Origin: an uncultured Pseudomonadota bacterium
Lineage (GTDB): Bacteria > Pseudomonadota > Alphaproteobacteria > RF32 > CAG-239
Direction of reading: 5' to 3'
Length of the DNA: 57,955 nt
Assembly (NCBI GenBank): GCA_949292375.1
Contig: CASEZG010000004.1
Coordinates: 1 to 57,955 of the forward strand
Below are positions 52,704 to 57,955 of the stretch, piece by piece. The notes below the pieces were generated by a model, which saw only the letters and a list, made by a program, of their open reading frames with translations, did no database searches and was not told the DNA's origin. Position 1 is the stretch's first letter. Each line of letters opens with the position of its first letter. Made by a program: the position numbers and the translations under genes.

Positions 52704-52964
52704 TTATGCTTTGCTATGTTTTTTCTTTACGGTGTCCGTAATGGCGATGCCGATGGTTTCGTTATCTGTGATGACGACTTCTCCGTGTCCGATTAAAACA
52801 TTGTTGGCATAAACATCAACATAGTCGTTAACATCTCTGTCTAGTTCAACAACGGCACCGCGACCAAGCTTTAGAAGTTGGTTTACGCGTAAATCTGCCG
52901 TGCCCAGTGTTACGGAAATATCAACGGTTATTTCACCGTTTGTATTATTTCTTTTTGAAACCAT
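52704..52964 (-). CDS. Orphan FliN/SpoA-domain protein
   Basis: 86 aa, essentially one SpoA domain: ITVDISVTLGTADLRVNQLL, KLGRGAVVELDRDVNDYVDV, VLIGHGEVVITDNETIGIAITD. This matches the C-terminal domain of the flagellar switch protein FliN and of type III secretion YscQ-type proteins, including the G-E-V-V core. The N-terminal extension of typical FliN is missing. No flagellar or secretion genes are in the window; it is the first gene of an envelope operon 15 nt before the DUF374 gene. Function outside a motor unknown. Confidence 0.82.
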   Translation of the reverse strand: MVSKRNNTNGEITVDISVTLGTADLRVNQLLKLGRGAVVELDRDVNDYVDVYANNVLIGHGEVVITDNETIGIAITDTVKKKHSKA

Positions 52965-53000
52965 TGTTAAAATTGCCTTAATTTTTTATCTTTTAGCTCT

Positions 53001-53029
53001 TTTATATATGCTTTTATTTAAAATAACAA
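53001..53029 (-). promoter_or_regulatory. Candidate promoter of the fliN-like/DUF374/waaA/lpxK operon
   Basis: On the minus strand TTGTTA, 17-nt spacer, TATAAA; expected start about 30 nt before the SpoA gene. Confidence 0.45.
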
Positions 53030-53132
53030 ACAAATTATTGACTTATTAAACCAATTTTATTTTCTGCTGTGGATTAAACGGTTTTGACGTTGCCGAGGAA
53101 GGTTATTTGTGCCAAAACCTTTATGTCAACGG

Positions 53133-53161
53133 TTGTCGTTTGCATAATCTTTTCCTATATT
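53133..53161 (+). promoter_or_regulatory. Candidate lon promoter
   Basis: TTGTCG (53133-53138), 17-nt spacer, TATATT (53156-53161); about 30 nt before the start codon. It looks like a vegetative promoter; no clear sigma-32 pattern was seen in the 230-nt gap. Confidence 0.5.
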
Positions 53162-53194
53162 ATTTATAAACAGTTTTTTTGAGGACAGAAAAAT

Positions 53195-55555
53195 ATGGTA
53201 TCAAAAAAAGAGAAATATCCCGTTCTTCCGCTTCGCGATATTGTGGTATATCCGAAGATGATTGTTCCTTTGTTTGTGGGGCGTGAGAAGTCTATTCGAG
53301 CTCTGCAAGAGGTGGTGGATAACGATAAGAATATTGTGTTAGCGACTCAGAAAAACGCTGCGGAAGAAGATCCGACGCCTGATGATATTTACCATGTCGG
53401 AACTTTGGGAACGATTTTGCAGCTTTTAAAACTTCCGGACGGAACAGTCAAAGTTTTAATTGAAGGCATTGAGCGCGTTAAGCTTGAAAAATTTGAAAAA
53501 AATGATGCCTTTATGGAAGTTAGTGCATCCATTATTCCTGATAAAGACAGTCATGGTGTGGAACTAGAGGCTTTGGTGCGCGCGGTTTTATCCCAATTTG
53601 AAGATTATGTGAAGCTTTCTAAAAAAACACCGCCGGAGGTATTGGTTGCCGTTAATCAGATAGAGGATTACGGAAAATTAGCTGATACTATTGCATCGCA
53701 TCTGGCTTTGAAAATTGCGGATAAGCAGGTCTTGCTTGAGGCGGCTTCGCTTAAGGAACGTTTTGAAAAAATCTTGGGCTTTATGGAAGCTGAAGTTACG
53801 CTGCTTGAGGTGGAAAACAAGATTAAGACTCGTGTTAAAAAACAGATGGAAAAAAGCCAGAAGGAGTATTATCTGAATGAGCAGATGAAGGCGATTCAGA
53901 AGGAACTCGGCGATGGTGATGAAGATGCCGAAATTTCTGGTTATATGGATAAAATTAACAAGACAAAGCTTTCTAAAGAAGCTAAAGAAAAGGCTTTGGC
54001 AGAGGTTAAAAAACTCAAAAATATGAGTTCAATGTCCTCGGAAGCAACAGTTGTTCGTAATTATCTGGACTGGATGCTTGATATTCCGTGGAAGAAATAT
54101 TCCAAAATTAATAAAGACCTGAACAAAGCTTTGGCAATTTTGGAAGAAGACCATTATGGTTTGGACAAGGTTAAAGAACGTATTGCCGAATATTTGGCCG
54201 TGCAGGCGCGTGCCAATAAGGTTAAAGGTCCTATTTTGTGTTTGGTCGGTCCTCCGGGCGTTGGTAAAACATCACTCGGAAAGTCTATTGCCAGAGCGAC
54301 AGGGCGTAATTTTGTTCGAACATCTCTCGGTGGTATGCGTGATGAAGCCGAAATCAGAGGTCATCGCAGAACATATATCGGTTCAATGCCCGGCAAAATT
54401 ATTAAAGGAATGAAAAAAGCCGGTACATCTAATCCTTTGTTCTTGCTTGATGAAATTGATAAGCTTGGTAATGATTGGCGAGGAGATCCGAGTTCGGCAT
54501 TGTTGGAGGTCTTAGATCCGGAGCAAAATTCTGCTTTTAACGATCATTATCTTGAAGTGGATTATGATTTGTCTGATGTAATGTTTGTTACAACAGCCAA
54601 CTCACTGGATATGCCGAGACCTTTGCTTGACCGTATGGAAATTATCCGCTTGTCGGGTTATACCGAAGATGAAAAAGTGGAGATTGCCAAACGCCACCTA
54701 ATCCCCAAGATATTTAAGGAAAATGCGGTGGAGCCTCATGAGTTGGAAATTACGGATGCGGCTATCAGAGATGTTATTCGTTATTATACTCGTGAAGCAG
54801 GTGTGCGTAATTTGGAGCGCGAATTGGCAACGATTGCACGCAAGTCGGTTAAAGAGATTTTGCTCTCTAAAGGTAAAGAAAAACATGTGAAGGTTGATGC
54901 CAAAAATCTGCATAAATATCTTGGTGTTATCAAATATCGTTTTGGTGAGGCGGAAGAAAAAGACCACATCGGTGTTACGACCGGTTTGGCTTGGACGGAA
55001 GTCGGCGGAGATATTTTGTTTATTGAGGCAGTGGATATGCCCGGTAAAGGCAGAGTTACGCAGACGGGTAAGTTGGGCGATGTGATGAAAGAATCCATTG
55101 AGACAGCTTTTTCGGTGGTGCGTGCGCATTCCAAAGAATTGGGAATTAAGCCTGAGGTTTTTGAAAAAACGGATATACACGTCCATGTGCCGGAAGGTGC
55201 AACGCCTAAAGATGGACCGTCGGCAGGTATTGCCATGTATACGACTTTGGTGTCGGTTCTGACAAAAATTCCGGTTCGCAAAGATGTGGCAATGACTGGT
55301 GAGATTACTTTGCAGGGCAGGGTGCTTCCTATCGGCGGGTTGAAGGAAAAATTACTTTCGGCTTTGCGCGGCGGAATTAAAACCGTGATTATCCCGAAGG
55401 AAAATGAGAAAGATTTGGAGGAGATTCCGCAAAATGTTAAAACAGGGATGAAGATTATTCCGGTTTCTGATGTGAAAGAGGTGATTAAAATTGCTCTTAG
55501 CAAAAGTGTGAAGCCTCTGAAGGAATCTTCTAAGAAGAAAAAAGCAAGCAAGTAA
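53195..55555 (+). CDS. lon: ATP-dependent protease Lon
   Basis: 786 aa, GAGGAC upstream of the ATG. N-terminal LON substrate domain (YPVLPLRDIVVYPKMIVPLFV), AAA+ module with Walker A GPPGVGKTSLGKS and Walker B FLLDEIDKLG, and a C-terminal serine protease domain with PKDGPSAGIAM (catalytic Ser) and GLKEKLLSA (catalytic Lys). Closed by a terminator at 55580 before hup. Confidence 0.97.
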   Translation: MVSKKEKYPVLPLRDIVVYPKMIVPLFVGREKSIRALQEVVDNDKNIVLATQKNAAEEDPTPDDIYHVGTLGTILQLLKLPDGTVKVLIEGIERVKLEKFEKNDAFMEVSASIIPDKDSHGVELEALVRAVLSQFEDYVKLSKKTPPEVLVAVNQIEDYGKLADTIASHLALKIADKQVLLEAASLKERFEKILGFMEAEVTLLEVENKIKTRVKKQMEKSQKEYYLNEQMKAIQKELGDGDEDAEISGYMDKINKTKLSKEAKEKALAEVKKLKNMSSMSSEATVVRNYLDWMLDIPWKKYSKINKDLNKALAILEEDHYGLDKVKERIAEYLAVQARANKVKGPILCLVGPPGVGKTSLGKSIARATGRNFVRTSLGGMRDEAEIRGHRRTYIGSMPGKIIKGMKKAGTSNPLFLLDEIDKLGNDWRGDPSSALLEVLDPEQNSAFNDHYLEVDYDLSDVMFVTTANSLDMPRPLLDRMEIIRLSGYTEDEKVEIAKRHLIPKIFKENAVEPHELEITDAAIRDVIRYYTREAGVRNLERELATIARKSVKEILLSKGKEKHVKVDAKNLHKYLGVIKYRFGEAEEKDHIGVTTGLAWTEVGGDILFIEAVDMPGKGRVTQTGKLGDVMKESIETAFSVVRAHSKELGIKPEVFEKTDIHVHVPEGATPKDGPSAGIAMYTTLVSVLTKIPVRKDVAMTGEITLQGRVLPIGGLKEKLLSALRGGIKTVIIPKENEKDLEEIPQNVKTGMKIIPVSDVKEVIKIALSKSVKPLKESSKKKKASK

Positions 55556-55579
55556 TGCTATATATATTATTAGAGTTTT

Positions 55580-55606
55580 AAGTGCCGTTTTTGCGGCACT
55601 TTTTTT
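55580..55606 (+). terminator. lon terminator
   Basis: AAGTGCCG, T-rich loop, CGGCACTT and a T-run. Confidence 0.85.
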
Positions 55607-55634
55607 GTGTGAATCGGAGAAGAAGAATCGTTTC

Positions 55635-55733
55635 AAAAATTGAGGAAAATCAGGCTGAGCAAAGATTTTGCTGTGAATAACTTGAAAAAATAGGCTTATT
55701 TGGGGGTAAAAAGTAAAAAAATTGAGGAAAATC
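55635..55733. repeat. 17-nt direct repeats in the lon-hup gap
   Basis: AAAAATTGAGGAAAATC occurs at 55635-55651 and 55717-55733, 82 bp apart (about eight helical turns). The rest of this 240-nt gap shows no gene. The repeats could be regulator sites upstream of hup or chance AT-rich similarity. Confidence 0.5.
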
Positions 55734-55803
55734 GGGATAAAAGCGTTGTTTTTGTTTGACTCATTGTTTTTTAGGGGCTTAAATTTTCTTGTGATGACAA
55801 AGT

Positions 55804-55832
55804 TTGTTGTCATTTGGTTTATAACTTAATAA
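55804..55832 (+). promoter_or_regulatory. Candidate hup promoter
   Basis: TTGTTG (55804-55809), 17-nt spacer, TAATAA (55827-55832), close before the GTG start at 55851; the leader would be short. Confidence 0.4.
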
Positions 55833-55850
55833 TTAGAGGGAGTCCTCACC

Positions 55851-56123
55851 GTGAATAAAAATGAACTTATTTCTAGCATTGCTAATGAAACTGGCCTTAC
55901 CAAAACTGATTCTGCTAAGGCTGTAGATGCATTCGTTGCTTCTGTAACCAAAGCTTTGAAGTCTGGCGACGAAGTTCGCTTGGTTGGTTTCGGTACTTTT
56001 GCCGTTTCTAAGCGTTCTGCTACAACCGGTCGCAATCCGCGCACTGGTGCTACCATCAAAATTCCTGCTCGCAAACAGGCTAAGTTCAAGGCTGGTAAAG
56101 CTCTTCAGGATTCTGTAAACTAA
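55851..56123 (+). CDS. hup: DNA-binding protein HU
   Basis: 90 aa, GTG start with AGAGGGAG upstream. Classic HU: MNKNELISSIANETGLTK, the dimer core, FGTFAVSKRSATTGRNP and the RNPRTGATIKIPA DNA-binding arm (Pro in the intercalating position), ending KAGKALQDSVN. Nucleoid architecture protein. Its place after lon is the usual alphaproteobacterial order. Codon use looks more biased than its neighbours, which fits high expression. Confidence 0.96.
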   Translation: MNKNELISSIANETGLTKTDSAKAVDAFVASVTKALKSGDEVRLVGFGTFAVSKRSATTGRNPRTGATIKIPARKQAKFKAGKALQDSVN

Positions 56124-56170
56124 TTATCAGTAGAGGCGGCTTTGGCCACCCCTTAGTTTATATGAAGATT

Positions 56171-56203
56171 AAAGGCGAAACTAATTGGTTTCGCCTTTTT
56201 TTG
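56171..56203 (+). terminator. hup terminator
   Basis: AAAGGCGAAAC, loop TAATTG, GTTTCGCCTTT with a T-run. Perfect 11-bp stem. Confidence 0.88.
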
Positions 56204-56257
56204 TATGAATTTTGTTCTTCTTATGGTATGATGAAACAAATTTGTTGAGGTTGTACT

Positions 56258-57379
56258 ATGGATGATTTATTAACAGAGCTTAGAAAACATCTTGGAAATG
56301 TTAAAAAAAACGATGTTTGTAAAGTGCATCGTCGAGAGATTGATATTGATATGCTCAATGCATACCGGATGATTAATCCTGAAAGTTTTTGGGGGAGTGT
56401 TTTTGATGCCGAGATGCAAAAGCTGATGCAAAAAATGTGGCAAAGTAAGCCAGAACAAAAAATGTTTTTAGATAAAATGAAAATTAGGTTCTGCATACAA
56501 GATAATCAGGACAATAGTATTGCACGGGTTATGCGCGCCGATTATGCCAGTAATGTCTTAAATTTAGAAGGCGACAGCTTTGTGGTGGCTTTTACCAAAG
56601 ACAAATTGTTGAAACTAAAGAACAAGGATGAAGCAGCTTTTGTAATGGGGCATGAGTTATCTCATCTGCTTTATAAAAGAGTTTTGTTAGATGGTTATCA
56701 GGAGTATGCAGAGGAAACAGCTTGTGATTTGAACAGTTTGCAGCTTATGGCTGATGCAGGGATGAATTTGGAATCGGCTTTGAGTGTTGATGATTTGTAT
56801 GAGCAGAAGTCGGAAGAAATGAAGTCTCGCCGAGAAGATAGGGCTGATTTTATCCGCCAGCTTGACCAATATAATGTTCCGACAATGTGCGATTTTTCTA
56901 CATATAAGGCGGCAGAATTTGTGCCTTTGGAATATGCTTTTACAATACCTGAAGCTAAGGATACGGAAGAGCAAAAAGTTGATAAGATATTTAATGGTTT
57001 GACGGAAGTTTTTGAGGTCGGAGGCAGAGCTCAGTATGGCAGTAAGTTAAAGCAATATTTTGAACAAGAAGGAAGTAAAGCTGCCTCAAGGCAGGCGCTT
57101 TTGGTGGCGGCAAAAATTTTTTCTGAGTTTGAGGCTGTGGATGTGGTTAGAAAGAATCTGGGGAGCAATAAATATTTTAAGCATCCGATTTGTGTATTAG
57201 GTGATGCAGTCTTGTATGTGAATAATATGGAAGGACAAAAATTATTTCCGCCATCTGCAGTGAAAATAATTAAAGAAGGTCTGAATCAGAATCCTTATTA
57301 TTCCAAAGGAATGAAGTTTTTGTGGAACAAGGCTTTGGGGGGTGAAGAGAAGCTTAGAGAAGGTCGTGATGGACGCTGA
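56258..57379 (+). CDS. Putative cytosolic HExxH metallopeptidase (M48-like)
   Basis: 373 aa without signal peptide or membrane segment. MGHELSHLL gives His132, Glu133 and His136, and EETACD follows 16 residues later, with Glu153 as a likely third zinc ligand and Asp157 in the M48-type E-x3-D pattern. The N-terminal 60 residues and the C-terminal half (helical, QYFEQEGSKAASRQALLVAA) match nothing I know. Most M48 enzymes are membrane or periplasmic, so a free cytosolic form is less usual. Stands alone between hup and tRNA-Val. Confidence 0.65.
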   Translation: MDDLLTELRKHLGNVKKNDVCKVHRREIDIDMLNAYRMINPESFWGSVFDAEMQKLMQKMWQSKPEQKMFLDKMKIRFCIQDNQDNSIARVMRADYASNVLNLEGDSFVVAFTKDKLLKLKNKDEAAFVMGHELSHLLYKRVLLDGYQEYAEETACDLNSLQLMADAGMNLESALSVDDLYEQKSEEMKSRREDRADFIRQLDQYNVPTMCDFSTYKAAEFVPLEYAFTIPEAKDTEEQKVDKIFNGLTEVFEVGGRAQYGSKLKQYFEQEGSKAASRQALLVAAKIFSEFEAVDVVRKNLGSNKYFKHPICVLGDAVLYVNNMEGQKLFPPSAVKIIKEGLNQNPYYSKGMKFLWNKALGGEEKLREGRDGR

Positions 57380-57444
57380 GAAAAATTAGAATTGTTTTTT
57401 ATCAAGCAGTTATAAAAAAATGTGATTTTTTTGTAATTTTTTGC

Positions 57445-57473
57445 TTGATTAATTTTTTTTATGAGTATATAAG
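57445..57473 (+). promoter_or_regulatory. tRNA-Val promoter
   Basis: TTGATT (57445-57450), 17-nt spacer, TATAAG (57468-57473); tRNA starts 20 nt after it. Confidence 0.6.
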
Positions 57474-57492
57474 TATTTCCCGTAAGCAAGAT

Positions 57493-57568
57493 GGGAGTTT
57501 AGCTCAGCTGGAAGAGCATCTCGTTTACACCGAGAGGGTCGGGAGTTCGAACCTCTCAACTCCCACCA
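57493..57568 (+). tRNA. tRNA-Val(UAC)
   Basis: 76 nt including CCA. Acceptor GGGAGTT pairs with AACTCCC; D-arm AGCTCAGCTGGAAGAGC; anticodon loop TTTACAC gives TAC; T-arm GGGAG TTCGAAC CTC. Complete and normal. Confidence 0.95.
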
Positions 57569-57648
57569 ATTAAAACTCAGCTGGAAGAGCATCTCGTTTA
57601 CACCGAGAGGGTCGGGAGTTCGAACCTCTCAACTCCCACCAATTAAAA
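57503..57648 (+). repeat. 73-bp exact tandem duplication covering most of tRNA-Val
   Basis: Bases 57503-57575 are repeated exactly at 57576-57648. The unit begins inside the D-stem (CTCAGCTGG) and includes the tRNA 3' part plus the AATTAAA linker. Confidence 0.92.
57576..57641 (+). pseudogene. Truncated tRNA-Val copy lacking the 5' acceptor strand
   Basis: 66 nt identical to the 3' 66 nt of tRNA-Val, with CCA, but the first 10 nt (GGGAGTTTAG) are replaced by linker DNA. It cannot form the acceptor stem. It is downstream of the intact tRNA in the same transcript, before the terminator. Confidence 0.9.
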
Positions 57649-57679
57649 AACCCGCCTTTATGGCGGGGTTTTTTAATTG
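57641..57679 (+). terminator. tRNA-Val terminator
   Basis: AATTAAAAAACCCGCC, TTTAT, GGCGGGGTTTTTTAATT; one-base bulge, T6 run on the plus strand. Confidence 0.85.
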
Positions 57680-57814
57680 GATGAAGTTGGAAGTGAGAAC
57701 TCCCGAGGAAGGGAGTTTGGGCTGAGTTTTCAGGCGAACGGGAGTGTGCCGGTGAGCGATAGCGAAGAAAACGAAGCAGGCGTATATGAGCGAAGCGAAT
57801 TAGCCAGCCTCTCA
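57680..57814. other. Non-coding stretch between the hairpins
   Basis: No gene seen. It contains ACTCCC-GAGGAA-GGGAGT, a small inverted repeat echoing the tRNA acceptor sequence, and GCGAAG-type short repeats (AGCGATAGCGAAG, GAGCGAAGCGAA). A minus-strand ORF over this part and the tRNA is a tRNA shadow. Confidence 0.5.
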
Positions 57815-57857
57815 ACACATATTTAACCCCGCCTTTATGGCGGGGTTAAATATGTGT
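57815..57857. repeat. Perfect 19-bp palindrome, core shared with the tRNA terminator
   Basis: ACACATATTTAACCCCGCC (57815-57833), loop TTTAT, exact reverse complement to 57857. The core CCCGCCTTTATGGCGGG is the same as in the terminator at 57651. No T-run directly after, so it may be a processed repeat or the end of a transcript from the right. Confidence 0.8.
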
Positions 57858-57875
57858 ATTAATGCCTTACAGACT

Positions 57876-57895
57876 ACCCCCATTTTAATGGGGGT
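57876..57895 (+). repeat. Hairpin before the transposase start (probable IS left-end hairpin)
   Basis: ACCCCCAT, TTTA, ATGGGGGT. It lies about 33 nt before the transposase-like start codon, a position where IS200/IS605 elements carry a left-end hairpin. Confidence 0.5.
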
Positions 57896-57928
57896 TGAAT
57901 GCTCACGACGACGATGCTATAAGAAGGT

Positions 57929-57955
57929 ATGGAAGTCGTACAAGGTCAACATAGT
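57929..57955 (+). mobile_element. N-terminal fragment of a probable IS200-type TnpA, cut by window edge
   Basis: ATG 57929 opens nine codons, MEVVQGQHS, running off the edge; an in-frame stop (57920) fixes the start. IS200-type transposases often open with a stretch like GxH[ST]VY. The ribosome site AAGAAGG ends 1 nt before the ATG, unusually close, which would fit the poor translation known for IS200 transposases. Tentative because so little is visible. Confidence 0.4.

Noticed and set aside
57570..57818. 82-aa minus-strand frame ending in RGSNSRPSRCKRDALPAEF
   Set aside because: This peptide is the well-known spurious translation of the antisense strand of a tRNA.
1..57955. CRISPR array or rRNA operon
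   Set aside because: I saw no regularly spaced repeats of the right size and no 16S, 23S or 5S sequence.

Overview
The window looks like a low-GC, Gram-negative alphaproteobacterium. The evidence is gene order: plsY-dprA-topA, pyrH-frr-uppS-cdsA-rseP-bamA-lpxD-fabZ-lpxA-lpxI-lpxB, and the scattered members of a tig-clpP-clpX-lon-hup block. lpxI (rather than lpxH) and a complete-looking lipid A pathway fit this. A host-associated or gut lineage is a guess from the AT-rich codon use. Both window ends carry pieces of what look like IS200/IS605-type transposases with hairpins, so the window may be a contig broken at an IS element.

Region 1 (about 200-16,600, + strand) is one long, tightly packed, AT-rich operon behind a single visible promoter. 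It starts with a TDP-Fuc4N cassette (rffA/wecE transaminase, a WecF-type GT56 transferase, a WecD-like GNAT). Next is a dedicated mini fatty-acid synthase: two KAS III, two ACPs, two SDRs and two FabZ-like hotdog proteins. The operon ends with a ThDP carboligase-like enzyme, a NeuB-family synthase, a metallo-beta-lactamase-fold hydrolase, an AMP ligase, LuxE-like and LuxC-like proteins and a DUF1796 protein. I infer that it makes an acylated or aldehyde-derived surface sugar. I do not recognise the whole pathway, and it is the best candidate here for an undescribed system.

Region 2 (16.6-32 kb) is core: topA, dprA and plsY on the minus strand, then the plus-strand envelope supercluster from pyrH to lpxB. 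dxr and skp are absent from their common positions. Region 3 (32-40 kb) holds a ComEC protein, small unknown genes, a membrane sulfatase-fold protein, prfC, a TPR lipoprotein and tRNA-Leu(UAG).

Region 4 (40-56.1 kb) contains tig, clpP, clpX, lon and hup, which are usually contiguous. Here they are split by a glycosyltransferase island (gtrA-like, membrane GT, GT2, a frameshifted methyltransferase, gtrB-like) and by an envelope block (dut, outer membrane barrel, lpxK, waaA, a DUF374 acyltransferase and an orphan FliN/SpoA protein). Region 5 has an HExxH peptidase-like protein, tRNA-Val(UAC) with a 73-bp tandem partial duplication, strong hairpins and the IS fragment at the right edge.

The genes converge on cell-envelope construction: phospholipid (plsY, cdsA), undecaprenyl carrier (uppS), lipid A and Kdo transfer (lpxD/A/I/B/K, waaA), outer membrane assembly (bamA, rseP) and surface glycans (region 1 and the GT island).
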